64,000 nucleotides of DNA from Entoloma clypeatum (GCA_963565915.1 OY751487.1:2108001-2172000); one strand, 5' to 3'; counted from the stretch's first letter, positions 1 through 14,454 are shown. The notes: generated by a model from the letters alone, not told the origin. Program-made: numbers and translations.

Positions 1-48
1 TTCGCATTTCTTGACGAAGAGGTGTGTTCCCTCTTCACCCCCAAATAA

Positions 49-3790
<3,742 letters not shown>

Positions 3791-3821
3791 AGATCTGGCA
3801 GGGTGAAACCTCGTAATCACG

Positions 3822-6129
3822 TCAAAACCAATTCTTTGGATGAAATCCGAGTTTTTCCACTATGTCTTTTATGCTGCTGGGAACAAACGCCCCCAGCGCT
3901 TTAGAAAATTGAAGCTTGACCGGGATTCCAGCAATGTCCAATCTGGTACTCATCAAGATGTATTCTCCAAGTATTGTCGTATCGGCCACTCACATGAAAC
4001 TTGACTTTCCGTCAACCATGACCTCAAGGGACAGACTTGGCTTTTCAAAATCCATGGTATTGATTTCAATCGTCGACCTGTGGTTGATTGGAAACGTGAG
4101 GAAGGCAGGCTGATTGGCCAACTCGCCATTTGTAATTTCCTGCGGGGATGTATTTGACGACTTTCTCCACTGGGACATCTTGCAAGGTGCTGGTCGTTCT
4201 CATGCCGTTCTCTGTCAGTTCAACCTTTGTTCGATTTTTTCGAACGGTGAGGTCGCTTTGCAATCGCAAAGTCCGGACGAAGGGTATGTAGAACATACTC
4301 AAGGGACTGGTGGAGAACTCCCAAAGAGGGTGATGTGCTGGCTGTTCACCATTGAATTCGATGGCAGCGAACTCGTGGCGGTCTCCGGACAGAAGTATCA
4401 CATTTGGGACTGAGTGGAAAGCATCCAGGAGGATCTGCTTCTCTGAAGGGAATCCCGCCCATGAATCTGCTTGAGCATCGTGACCCCAAAGGGATGTGAA
4501 CGGTACGGAGGTTATTATGAATTTAAACACGGAAGTTCTGTTTACTTGCGACAGCCATGTTTGCAAAGATGCCAGCTGCTTGTCCCCTAACATGGTGCGA
4601 TCCACCACGCCGATATCCGTACGATGGCGACGAGTGTCCATGACAAAAAAGGCAGAATCACCATATTGAAAGTCGTAATAGTGTTCCCCAGGACTCGATG
4701 GATCATAGTTCGCGTCCGACTGGTAAGTTTTGAACGCACTGGCGGCATTGAGATATGGCGGAGTGGAGTCGTTGCTAGCAGCACCGAAATTGTTCGTGAA
4801 CTTCGAGAGTGTTAATAACCCTGTCAAGATGGCTATCCTTCTTCTCACCTCGTGGTCATCATACGCATGAAAGACGGCTGTGCATGGTGAACCAAGTATT
4901 CATTTTTTCGAAATCAACTTGTCTGGCCAGTGAAAGCAGTATCGACTCACGTAGGCGTTCATAGATTTTGCGAAAGCTGTCGCTTTGATAGTTACGACGA
5001 TAAAGGCGTCGGTAGGGTTCTTGGTGATCTCCAATGTAGACGGGTACATCTGCGTAGATGAAATCACCAAGGAACAGAAGGAACTCTGCTGGACCTTGGA
5101 GTTGCAATGGTTCGGCAGTAGGACTCGTTGTTATGTTCCGGTCCACCGAACTTTCAGTAGGCAATCCTTCATTGGCTGCTGTTTCTGGGTAGAGGTAGTT
5201 GGCTAGAAGGTCGAATCCTCTGATCGTCCTGTGATGCAGAGGGCCATTATAGGGATGGTTCGGTATCATACAGGATGATACAATAAATTTATAATGGTTT
5301 CCTGTGGGTAGTCGAGGATCGGGGAAGGTGTGAAAACGGATAGGAGAGGACCGGTGAGCCAGCAGCGTGTTATTAAGGGTAGATAGTGTATCTGGGGACG
5401 ACAGTCAAGTAAAAGAATATGAAAGCTGTGTTATGGAACTAACATTCATACGGAGTGTTGGGCCAAAGGCCAGTGAGGCGTTTGGTATCCACCCAATCGT
5501 TGTCTGCCTTGAAGTTCATGACTGGACCATCTGACCACGGATTGAAGTCGGGTTTAGGGTGCCTTATTTCGCGAAAGATGAGGCGTAGATGGAATTCCTG
5601 GTCTGTCGTGTTAAATTCCCTGTACCGGGCCAAGATCTTGACGCTGTCTGGATATACAGCACCAACTCGAGTGAAGACGACATCGGTTGCAGTATCGAGG
5701 AATGGAGTGAGGACAAAATCGACCGCAGCAACAAACAGCAATGTATTGATGAGGAGATTCGAAAGGCGGAGACGTTTTGAGCTTGTTGGCAGGGAGAAGA
5801 TAAGGGTTTGAAGCGGGCGTTCTTCGGGTACGAGCTAGCTGAACTGTGAGGGCAAAGAGGTTACAAGTCAAAGAAAGTCCATACAATAGATGTGTGGGCC
5901 TTTTCAGAAGAAGAGAGTGGTGAAGGCTGCGGTGTGAGCAGCCAGGATGCGAGGTGAGCTAGATAAAGAGGAGGCAACACAAACTGTGCTAGGCTGGTCG
6001 GAATCTGGGGAGGTGAATGATAGAGAGAGAGGAGAAGAAGAAAAGACTGACGATGCGAAGAAAGATATAGATTGCGAGACGGAAGAGAGATGAGAGCAAA
6101 GCGGGGAGGTATTTCAAGATGCCCATCAT
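3822..6129 (-). CDS. PhoD-like metallophosphatase, membrane-anchored
   Basis: Predicted PhoD-family metallophosphoesterase. Exons I can close in phase, from the 3' end: 3822-3942, 3994-4077, 4127-4800, 4849-4877 (29 nt), 4951-5391 and 5444 to about 5844; together about 580 codons. Family signatures in order: VSSCMIPNHPYNGP, FLGDFIYADVP, VFHAYDDHE, FFVMDTRRHR and LLSGDRHEFAA, which carry the metal-binding Asp/His residues expected of the fold. The N-terminus is hydrophobic: a segment at 5460-5800 (INTLLFVAAVDFVLTPFL) and, further upstream, ILKYLPALLSSLFRLAIYIF starting from ATG 6126 or 6129. I could not join these upstream exons to 5844 without ambiguity. The intron at 4078-4126 appears to use a GC donor (GCGAGT). 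The gene is tail-to-tail with PEX6. No substrate can be inferred. Confidence 0.82.
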
Positions 6130-6155
6130 AGGTGTAGTACAAAATGTAAACACTA

Positions 6156-7139
6156 CAGTCTTTTCACCACTCAGTGGGACACCCAAATCAAAAACGGCTT
6201 CGGCTTCAGCGACATGAGCCCGCTTCTCCAATCGGGCAGTACAATTAAGACTATATACACTAGAACTATACACTCGTTGACAATAATTAAGTATTGTAAG
6301 TGCTATGTCTTGGAATCAGTGCACAACTTCGTTATCAGCCAAAAACCACTCAGTGGGACACGTCACATCAGAGGTGACAAACCCAGTATAGCAGGACCCT
6401 TCAGGTCGGAGCGCTAAGCGATGGTCATGTTCCATCATCATCCATCTGCATCGAACAGCTTCGTTGTCAGTGCTGGCTCCTCCATCCTCCTCCTCCTCCT
6501 CCTCCTCCATCCTTGGTCTCGGTACTGGCGACTCAAGTGGAGGAAGTTTTGGCCTTGTCCACTGCGGTTTTCGGCGCTCCGCTTTCGCAGCCTTACATTT
6601 GTCTTCCCATGCCTTGATGGCATCGTGATGGATTTGTCGAACACGCTCATTGCAAGCCTTTCTTGCTGATTCATCCTTCATCCACTCAGCCACCATGATG
6701 CGTCGAGCTTTCGCCTTGGATTTTGTGTGTTGAGGCATTGAGAAAGGCAATAACCATTTAGGCACGGTGCCTACCTAAAATGGTGCAGATCTGGCTGCCG
6801 GAGATCACATCCATTTTGGTATGTGTGATGTGATGCTCTCGACAATCTCTCTGTGGCCTCATTCTTCCACAGTATATATCAAAGATCGGGCTCTTGATGT
6901 ATGTTGGAATCATACTACATAATGTTGATCATGAAAAAAATCTGGGAAAATTGATGTACCGCTTCGCAAAATGAAAATGTGCTTTTTTGCACATTGTTCA
7001 ACAGATTGAGGCAGTTGGGCTTGAATGACCTCAGATGAAGAATATATATTCATTCTTTCAATATGCATTCAAGTCTGAGGTAGATTAGGCCATGAGGATA
7101 GAGAAAAGATCAGGTGTTCCACTGAGTGGTGAAAGACTG
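6156..7139. mobile_element. 984-bp TIR element flanked by TA (Tc1/mariner-like or MITE)
   Basis: The left end (6156) and the reverse complement of the right end (7139) share CAGTCTTT(T)CACCACTCAGTGG, about 24 of 27 bases with one indel, and both ends abut TA (6154-6155 and 7140-7141). TA target duplication and a CAGT start fit Tc1/mariner-type elements. A third copy of the subterminal motif CCACTCAGTGGGACAC lies inside at 6346-6361. No DDE transposase is visible; the only sizeable ORF is at 6316-6765 on the minus strand. The rest of the element is AT-rich and empty. Confidence 0.7.
6316..6765 (-). CDS. Charged hypothetical protein inside the TIR element
   Basis: Open frame of 149 codons, with a plausible second start at MPQHTKSK about ten residues in. 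The N-terminal two thirds are rich in Lys, Arg, Glu and Ala (KAKARRIMVAEWMKDE), followed by a proline-rich stretch and a run of seven glutamates encoded by a CCT/AGG microsatellite near 6480-6510. The C-terminal part reads into the internal palindromic motif at 6346-6361. I do not recognise the family. It could be a first exon of an element-borne gene or chance coding. It lies wholly between the terminal inverted repeats. Confidence 0.35.
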   Translation of the reverse strand: MPKWLLPFSMPQHTKSKAKARRIMVAEWMKDESARKACNERVRQIHHDAIKAWEDKCKAAKAERRKPQWTRPKLPPLESPVPRPRMEEEEEEEDGGASTDNEAVRCRWMMMEHDHRLALRPEGSCYTGFVTSDVTCPTEWFLADNEVVH

Positions 7140-7178
7140 TATGTACTTATATATTACAAGCCAGACTTGTGTTCATAG

Positions 7179-8236
7179 TTATAGTAAAAACTCTTTATAT
7201 ATGATGTTGGTAGTCAGAGAATCTGTTGTACCCTTGAGAAACATTACTCTAGAATCAATTCGATTTTGAACACAAGCAAGGGCAGTGTATAATTGACCAT
7301 GAGCAAAAACTTCGCTGCGAAGGTCCAAGACTGTGCGATCAAGTGTGAGACCGACACAGCTATGAAAGGTGGTGGCATAAGCTAAGTGGAGAGGAAATTG
7401 GAGTTGTTGAATCATCCAGCTAGAGAATTTTGGGTTGAAGTCAAATCAGATGCGGGGAAGACAGAGAGGTTCTCCTAGGGTGCCCGTCAGGTTATCGATA
7501 ACATGAATTTGGATGAAGCGGCAATGTAACTGATTGATAATAAGCTGCGCATTTTTTACTAAATGGTTATGAATAGACATGTTCCTCATCAAACAACACA
7601 CAGCGCCTTCCTTCAGTTGTAGATCGTGAGGAGGAACCCCGTTATGCTTCAGAAGACTTAGAAAATCTAATGATGCTTCAGGTATGTCTTCAGAGGTGGT
7701 ATTTGTCTCATTTTCTTTTATGATGTCTGCACTGTAGAAAGAAGCTAGACAGAGAAGGTAAACTATGAATAAAAGTAGTACATGTGTGAGCAAATACCTC
7801 AGCAGTTATCAAGCACTTTCTCATTGAAGTTGTTGACATAGTGGTTTAGAGGACTGAGAAAAGCATGCATTAAACATGCTTGTGGTTGTGTAAGAATATC
7901 AGGGGGGAAAAGAAAATTCAATGTGTCGTCTTCGTTCATGACAGGTGATAGAATGTCAAGAGAAGGTTTTCGATGTTGATAGTCTTCACCAATGTAGTTG
8001 ACAAAAGCAGTGTATTCTGGATCAGATACACTTCAATGAGAGTGCCAGAGAGTGAATATTTTGAAGTATGTCCATAGATAGGATTTTTTGACAGATGCAA
8101 GTAAAGTGGCTGTCAGTCCTTGACCTTTAATGACCAGTGCAATTTGTTGGAAGTCTCCTATGCCAAGGAATGGCATGCCTCCAAATGGCCATTTGTTTTG
8201 TTTGATGAGTTGACAGACATTGTTGACACACTCCAT
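7179..8236 (-). pseudogene. Helitron-type (PIF1-like) helicase remnant
   Basis: Reading from 8236 downwards, broken frames give the C-terminal half of a PIF1-like helicase of the kind carried by Helitrons. GGMPFLGIGDFQQIA (8236-8033) is motif III. DPEYTAFVNYIGEDYQHR and the FLFPPDILTQPQACLMHAFLS segment occupy 8030-7800. LKEGAVCCLMRNMSI follows (7793-7446), and LAYATTFHSCVGLTLDR (7415-7179) is the motif VI region. At least three frameshifts or stops separate these pieces, and the Walker A end and Rep domain are missing. It abuts the TIR element on its left. The copy cannot be functional. Confidence 0.8.
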
Positions 8237-8763
8237 TGCAGCAACAAGCCCTATATGTAGTTTTGATATATATCAAATGACTGTAGCTACAGGTGAGCTG
8301 TGATACATGTGTGGCTGTAGTTACAGATCTGATATATCAAGGCCATGGATATATCAGACCCTCTGATGGGCTTCCTGGGGCTCTACACCTATACTTGGCC
8401 TTCCTTTGCCTGCTGGCTCATGCCTTTCCCACCTTGCCCGCCTGCACCTGAGATTTAGATTTCTGTACAGGCTATTTTTATTGTTGAACCATTGATAGGT
8501 CCTGTCAGATTCTCTGCATCTGCAACGTGTCAACAGTGTCATCAAACAGTGTTCCTCATAGAAAACATACATATACCCCTCCCATGAAAAACACTAATAA
8601 AAACATATCTCATAGGATAGAGCACCCTTCACCGTCCACTGTCCTGTGTTGTTGCTTCTCGCACCCCCACTGCATAGATAGGCTAAAGAATGGGGTGCGG
8701 CAAAAAAATCAAGAGTCTGTGCAAGAACAAGCAAGACCACGAAAGTTTAATCCTTCTCCACAA
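8237..8763. other. Non-coding interval with short palindromes
   Basis: No gene seen. Between about 8255 and 8360 there are repeated GATATATC-type palindromes and two TGTAG(C/T)TACAG palindromes. This may mark an old element end, but no terminal structure could be defined. The interval ends at the start of the Gypsy A LTR. Confidence 0.4.
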
Positions 8764-9285
8764 TGTCATAACCATACGATTCATATCCGACTTATCTGAT
8801 GACTCCGGCAATTTCTCCGATCCGACATCCGCTCCAATGACATTCTATTTATATTGATTATACTTCTACTACATAATATTTCAACCATACTTACAAGTAG
8901 ATATATGTTGTTTACTTTTCATTTGTTACTCTCCATACTTGGAATGTTCCGATGGTCAACTCCGATATCTGCACATCACTTATGGTAATACTGATCATTC
9001 TAGTTTACTATAAATAGTGTACCAAACCTGTTGTAGAACCTCAGTTCAAATATCTCATTGCATCAGCCTTTACTCGTCTTTGAGCCTGCTCTCCGTCACC
9101 ACTGCTCATCTGCACTTCCGCTCATCCGACATCTGCCTATCCAAAAATTGAGGACCACATCAAAGAGTGGGGCACAACATACAAGTTGAAGCCAGGTCCT
9201 TTCTGCCAGATGTCGCATCTGTCGCATCCGCTCATCCGCTACTCTGCTCCGACTCATCTGACGTTGAGAAAAACGCTATGTGACA
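8764..9285 (+). repeat. 5' LTR of Gypsy A
   Basis: Begins TGTCATAACC and ends TGTGACA. It aligns throughout with the two-part 3' LTR of Gypsy E (14455-14790 plus 27950-28161). At the site where E carries the Copia array, this LTR shows the uninterrupted sequence, which confirms the Copia insertion point and its TSD. Confidence 0.85.
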
Positions 9286-9774
9286 GTATATTTGAACTAC
9301 CACCATTCTTTGATTTACCCAACAACCTCTACCCACATGTCTCAAACCTGTAATACAGTTCAAACCACTAGGACTGCTCGTGCAGCAGCAGAACATTCAT
9401 CATCCACACCATGCTCTGCTTTCCTTTGAGGAACCCGCAAAGTAACTATCACTCCTCGAGGAGCCACAGCATCAACATCCGCTCCTACTCCTGGACCATC
9501 TGTTCCTCCGCCTTCTTCCAATTAGCCTCCACCACTTTCCCCCAGTCCTCCAAACCCACCAAGGGAACCCTCCGCACCTCCAAATTCTGGCTTATTTGGC
9601 AGACCTCCAGGAGGATCTCCTCCTCCCTCCAATGCTAGTTTACATGGAGATTTGGATGACTCTGATTCCAATCCAGATCAAGAACCCAATCTAGCAGAAG
9701 CTATTTTGCTTATGACCAAAGAGTTGAAACGTCGTGATACAAAGAAGAAAAAGTCATATGCCAACAAACCAGTA

Positions 9775-10283
9775 GTGTTCAAGGGTTCAGTCCAGTCTGG
9801 TTTTTTGACCAAAAAATTGATGAACTGGAGACTAGCAGTTCATTTTTTTCTCTCAAAGTCTGAAAAAACTGGATTGGACTGGTAAAATCCTCAACCATTT
9901 ATAAACCTATCAAAAGCCTGTTTTTTCAATCAAAAAGTTGAAAATATACTCAATTTGTTATCATTAACATGTTTCTCAAGTATTTAGGATACAAACTCTT
10001 GTAAAAATGATTGAAAACTGTATAAAAGAACATCATTGCCCATAAAAGTACAGCTTTTGAATGAATATATGATCAAAAACTAGAACCAGTTCATATTTTT
10101 CAGACCCAAAACTAGAACTGGGGGTGAACCAGTCCAATTTTTTTCCAAATTTGGAGAGACTGGAGACTGGTTGAGCTCAAAATCAGTGAGACCTGAACTA
10201 CCAGTTCAGGTCTCTTCCAGTCCAGTCCAGTCCAGTCCAGTTCAGGTTCATTTTCAAGTTCATAAGACTGAACCCTTGAACAC
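9775..10283 (+). mobile_element. MITE family 1, copy a (509 bp)
   Basis: Terminal inverted repeats GTGTTCAAGGGTTCAGT are flanked by TA on both sides (9773-9774 and 10284-10285). The interior is full of CCAGT/ACTGG motifs, including a pentamer run CCAGT near 10208-10240. It is inserted in gag of Gypsy A between codons for YANKP and EPDTFDG. It is homologous over its length, in inverted orientation, to the copies at 39819, 45872, 51840 and 57894. Confidence 0.88.
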
Positions 10284-10755
10284 TACGAACCAGATACCTT
10301 TGACGGATCCAATCCGCGCAAACTCTCCACATTCATTTTACAATGCAAACTCTACTTCTCCGACAATGACAACTTCGACTCAGAACATTCCAAAGTCAAC
10401 TTTGCTATGTCTTACTTCCGAGGCACAGCCCTTGAATTCTTTGAACCCTTCATTCTTGACAATAATAAACCCAATTGGCGGAGTTCTTTCCCTGACTTTG
10501 TCCGACTTCTCTGCTCCAAGTTTGGTACCATTGACCCTCAGGGCAAAGCCAAAGAACAATTGGACAACCTGCGGATGAAGGAAAATCAAAAGATTTTGAA
10601 GTACAATGTTGAATTTCAATGTCTTGCTACCAAGACTGACTGGGATGAAAACTCCCTCTGACACTGCTATTACGTTGGACTTCTGGATTGGATCAAGGAC
10701 ATCCTCTCCCAACAACCCAAGATCAAGTCCTTGCCAGACTTACGATCTGTGGCTC

Positions 10756-11520
10756 TGTTATATACCATTCTGGCTCCAACAACCTCTGATCATCTCCAAT
10801 CAATTCCAATCAATTCCGATCAATTCCGCTCCAATGATCTCCGATCAATTCCGATATTCCAGACATCTGTTACCTCTGCATCTCCACACATTGCCATTGT
10901 GCATTTCATATTCATAACTCCATATCTTTATGCATTTCATAGCCATATTCCCGTTTACTTATGCATCACCTTTTCCACATGGTCTATTGACCGACATCTC
11001 CGATGTTCGATACAGCCGCTGGCAACTTACGCCACAACTCCGGACCTACTCCAACCATCTCCGTAAAGTAATCACATTTAGATATTTAAGCTCATACCAT
11101 ACCTGTAGTTCCTCAGTTTAAATATCAACCAAGTTCACTCCTCTACTCTCAGTTCATGCCAGAGATCCTCGCCGTGGTACAATACACCAATGACATCATC
11201 ATCTTCTGCTCCTCCTCCATCGTTACCCTTTAACGAGCTCAGTACTGCGTCTGAGTCACAACTCCGATGTCGTCCGACCACTTCCACGTCAGCGTGTCCC
11301 TCACTGAGATCTCTCCGAGAACCTCCACACCTCCAACCTCTCCTCCAACCTCCTGAAATTGGGACATTTTATCCAACAAACAGCGGCGCAACACATACAT
11401 TGAAGCCACGTCCCTCCCCTTCGTCATTCCTCCGCATTTCTGGAGTTCTGCTCTGGTCTCAGTCCTATGTCCAACCTCCGACGGACTCCAATGAAGCTCC
11501 GACATTTCACCTACTTAACA
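10756..11520 (+). mobile_element. Solo LTR (765 bp) in Gypsy A gag, TSD GGCTC
   Basis: Starts TGTTATATACC and ends ACTTAACA. It is flanked by perfect 5-bp duplications GGCTC (10751-10755 and 11521-11525). Removing it and one TSD rejoins gag at the point shown intact in Gypsy E (ACCAGAC...ATTGACGC). The internal sequence is rich in AATTCCGATC motifs and resembles the LTR of Gypsy F. It is the product of LTR-LTR recombination of a complete element. Confidence 0.9.
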
Positions 11521-12018
11521 GGCTCAAACTATTGACACTCGCTACTGGGAACATCAACGAGAGAAATCCAGAACCAATAAACCCACTCCCAAGTCCAACA
11601 AGAAACCATCCACTCCGAACCAATCCACCACACAAACACCATCTTTGAAACCCTCTGCACCTGCTACCGCTTCTGCTTCCACTTCTGCTCTGAAACCTGA
11701 CCTCTCCAGTAAATTAGGCAAGGATGGCAAACTGACGTATCAAGAACACAAACATCATTTTGATAATAACCTTTGCTTATTCTGCATTAGCGTCAGACAC
11801 ACTGTCAAGGACTGTCCCAAGTCCACCTCCTCCACTTCCAAGGCTAAAGGGAAGGCTGCCCAAATCGGCACTCAAGCCAAGGATAAAGGTAGATCAAGTC
11901 AAAACAATAGGCAGTGGTCCTCATGAAGCATGGTCTGAGGACTGCATTGACTCTCTCCACACCTCTGCTCCCATCTGACTTAACGTGTCTGCTCTCTCTG
12001 ATCCGAACTCTTTACGTA

Positions 12019-12272
12019 GTGTTTCAAGGTCCAGTCTAAAGAAGAATGAGACCAGACTGAACCAGGGGGTGGTCCTGGTTCATCTTTTTTGAAAAACAAA
12101 GACCACCCCCCCTGGTTCTACCCAGTTCATAGGTTTGGACCGGTTTTTTGGCCAAAAAACCGGTTTAAACTGGTTCTGGTCTTAGCTTTTCAGAGAGACC
12201 ACTCACCTGGTCTTGGTCGCTGGTCTCAAAAACTTTAGACAAAAAACCGGACCAGACTGGATCTTGAAACAC
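12019..12272 (+). mobile_element. MITE family 2 (254 bp)
   Basis: Terminal inverted repeats GTGTTTCAAGGTCCAGTCT and AGACTGGATCTTGAAACAC are flanked by TA (12017-12018 and 12273-12274). The interior includes a strong inverted repeat around GGGGGTGGTCCTGGTTC / GACCACCCCCCCTGGTTC. The outer TIR resembles MITE family 1 but the interior differs. It is inserted just upstream of the protease coding part of Gypsy A. Confidence 0.85.
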
Positions 12273-12274
12273 TA

Positions 12275-12734
12275 TTTTTACATATCAATATCTCATCTTC
12301 TTTTTTCTCTTCAGATTCTGTCCCAGCACTTATTGATTCAGGATCTACCCATTGTTTTATTGACAATAACTTTTCCTCCACTTATGATCTTCCAACCTCC
12401 GCTATTCCACCTTTAGAACTAAAGCTTTTTGATGGTTCTTCTAATATGTTTATCACTCAAGTTGTAACAATACCTATATGTTTTCCTTCAGGTGAATCTT
12501 TTGAACAGGATTTTTATGTTACTCTGCCTGACTCTGCTTCTTCTGTGGTTCTTTGATACAACTGGCTCACCTGCCACAATCCTATGATTGACTGGGCATT
12601 GGGCAGTATCACTTTCTATCCACAGATGCAAAAAGAGCCGTTTCTGACATCAATGTCGACCCCCTCCCAAGGCAGGACAGCTACACTTCCTCCTCTGGAA
12701 CCTCCGATCATACCTCTGCAGATTTCACTCATTA
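12275..12734 (+). pseudogene. Protease fragment of Gypsy A pol
   Basis: Encodes a retropepsin-like aspartic protease segment with the catalytic motif [10 protein letters not shown], followed by DNNFSSTYDLPTSA. It closely matches the Gypsy E protease (32881 downwards). A TGA interrupts it near 12556 (CGA to TGA type change) and it ends at the junction with the LTR at 12735. No reverse transcriptase follows. Confidence 0.8.
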
Positions 12735-13028
12735 TGTTGAGGTGACACTAAGTCAGATGACATTGCGAGCCCAAACTTAGGAACTTAGGATGAGGAACAT
12801 GGAAAGATGAGGGGCTGTATTGCCAAGAGACCCAGCGGGAATCTCAAGAGAACAAGCTCTTGAATACAAGTGAAAGTATCCTACTTATATATGTAAATAC
12901 CATGAGGCTGCATTGAGGCAGTGTCATGCTGCGTGATTGATAAGATGTCCTCATGTACGATATGATGTAGATAAGATAAGATCAAAATAAGATGAGATAA
13001 AGTGAAAAGTGAAAATATGATCATAACA
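12735..13028 (-). repeat. 3' LTR of Gypsy C
   Basis: Ends are TGTTGAGG and CATAACA on the plus strand. It is homologous at both ends to the 371-bp solo LTR at 35709-36079 but shorter. On the minus strand it directly follows the purine-rich tract AGAACAGGGG and the pol end at 13040, so it is the 3' LTR of a minus-strand element. It contains several GATAAG-type motifs at 12975-13015. Confidence 0.8.
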
Positions 13029-13039
13029 TTACCCCTGTT

Positions 13040-13979
13040 CTAGATCTCGACTTCCAGGCGAGATATGATGTCATCCGGGGTGTCCATGAAATTCTCATAT
13101 GGTTTAAATTTCAATCCTTCAAAGATGTTTGCGCGTAAGCGCCGGGGTGCATTCAGGTTTAATTTAAAGAAGTCCTCCACCGCTTTCTTGGCATGTTCCA
13201 GGTGATCCCCAGGTTCCCACATGTTGTGGTCCAGAGTCAGACCTTCCCATTGCACTAAATATTCCAGCTTTCCTCTCTTCAACCTTGAGTCAATAACTTT
13301 AGCAACATCATACTCCTCTTCGCCATTGATAACTATGGGATTTGGTGCTTGCACCCTTTGCGATTTAAATAGTGGTTCCTTAAATAATTGGACCCATGAT
13401 ACATTGATAACCGGGTGGATTTTCCACGACTTTGGCAATTTAAGTTCCACAGCGTGTGATGAAATAATTTTGGTTATGGTATAGGGTCCAATCCATCGTT
13501 CAGCAAGTTTCTTTAAGGGTCGGTTCAACTTCAGGTCTTTAGTCGATAACCAAACTTTGTCGCTAACTTTGTAAACTGGTGCATCACTCCATTTCAGGTT
13601 CGCATACCGTTCCATCTCTTCTCGTGCTTTTACTAGCGCCGCTTCTGCCTCCTCGTGAATCTTCTTCATTCGCTCTGCAAATTCTTTTGCTGGTTCTGAC
13701 TTTTCTGCCCTCCGAGGTTCTACACCCATCCTAGGGTTGAATCCATAGTTTACATAGAACAGCGAAAACTGAGTTGCTGTGTGTATCTTATTATTGTAGG
13801 CGAACTCTGCGCTTGCCATCCATTTGGGCCAATCTGTTTGCCGATGGGAAATAAATGATCTTAGATACTGTTCCAACTCCTGGTTGATCTGTTCCGTTTG
13901 TCTGTCTGTTTGTGGATGGTATGCCATTGATAATTTGGTTGTAATCCCCAGGATCTTGTTTAGTTCTTTCATAAAAGTT
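13040..13979 (-). pseudogene. Gypsy C integrase C-terminal half with chromodomain
   Basis: An open frame of 310 codons from an internal Met gives the second half of a Ty3/Gypsy integrase. It contains LSMAYHPQTDRQTEQINQEL (catalytic Glu region), a conserved Pro-rich core (WIGPYTITKIISSHAVELKLP) and a C-terminal chromodomain (EEEYDVAKVIDSRLKRGKLEYLVQWEG). It is undamaged as far as it goes, but the rest of pol is missing upstream of about 13979. There the sequence switches to an integrase fragment on the opposite strand. Chromodomain integrases are known to target heterochromatin. Confidence 0.88.
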
Positions 13980-13989
13980 CATCAAAACA

Positions 13990-14059
13990 TGTGACGAAGT
14001 CTCAGCCGAGGGATTAGCTAAACTATATCGGGACGAAGTCTGGAAACTTCATGGATTAC
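13990..14059 (+). pseudogene. Integrase fragment, head-to-head with Gypsy C
   Basis: In the frame TCA GCC GAG this reads SAEGLAKLYRDEVWKLHGL, the integrase segment that normally lies about 30 residues before FMKELNKILG of Gypsy C. It is on the opposite strand to Gypsy C and is cut by the Gypsy F LTR at 14060. The segment is short but distinctive. Confidence 0.65.
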
Positions 14060-14454
14060 TGTTACATTCCGATCAATTCCAACGATTTCCGACCAATTCC
14101 GACACCTCCGACATTTTGACTAATACATATTATGCATACTTACTGTTATGAATCTCGTTACTACCTACATTACTTACATCTGACCATTTTACTTATGTTA
14201 AGAATCTCTGACAGCCACTCGTTATCCGACTCCGACAAAGCCACACATCCTCCGACATAGTATTTAAACTTATGTAGAATTGTGTATTAGCTTCAGTTTG
14301 AATATCAACTTAGATTTGACATCTTACCTCCCGTCCTCTTTCCGACTCTTAACTTGAGTCCGACCTCCAATCCTCCAATCCTCCGATCCTCCGAAATAAG
14401 GACACCGACAAATTAGCAAGGGCGCAACACACAAGTTGAAGCCAAGTCCTTGCC
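14060..14454 (+). repeat. 5' LTR of Gypsy F, first part
   Basis: Starts TGTTACATTCC and is rich in AATTCCGA motifs, like the solo LTR at 10756-11520. A TATA-like AGTATTTAAAC lies near 14260. It breaks at TTGCC (14450-14454), the TSD of Gypsy E, and continues at 34670. Confidence 0.82.

Larger units (their letters stand above)
9337..11926 (+). pseudogene. Gag of Gypsy A, interrupted
   Basis: The frame starts at ATG 9337 (MSQTCNTVQTT). It has in-frame stops early (TGA after CSAFL, TAG in the proline-rich linker) and another TGA at DENSL near 10660. The capsid-like core reads FRGTALEFFEPFIL and FGTIDPQGKAKEQLDNLRM. After the solo LTR the frame resumes at TIDTRYWEHQREKSR and reaches a nucleocapsid segment, CLFCISVRHTVKDC, an eroded form of the CX2CX4HX4C knuckle seen in E and F (Gly replaced by Arg). 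The slippery A-run of E and F is broken here (AAAACAA). Not functional. Confidence 0.8.
8764..12734 (+). mobile_element. Gypsy A, truncated Ty3/Gypsy element (LTR, gag, protease)
   Basis: Contains a 5' LTR (8764-9285), a broken gag and the start of pol (protease). It breaks off at 12734 against another LTR, in the segment following the protease. It is the same family as Gypsy E: both gags contain SNPDQEPNLAEAILLMTKEL, and the LTRs align over their length. Three later insertions interrupt it: a MITE (9775-10283), a solo LTR (10756-11520) and a short MITE (12019-12272). Confidence 0.85.

Noticed and set aside
8764..9285. This LTR considered as two separate solo LTRs because only its second half is found next to 14790
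   Set aside because: Gypsy E shows both halves as one LTR split by the Copia array with a GTGCA duplication, so the two halves belong together.
12975..13015. GATAAG repeats read as a possible CRISPR or satellite array
   Set aside because: There are no unique spacers of constant length; they are short motifs inside an LTR, and CRISPR arrays are not expected in a fungal nuclear genome.
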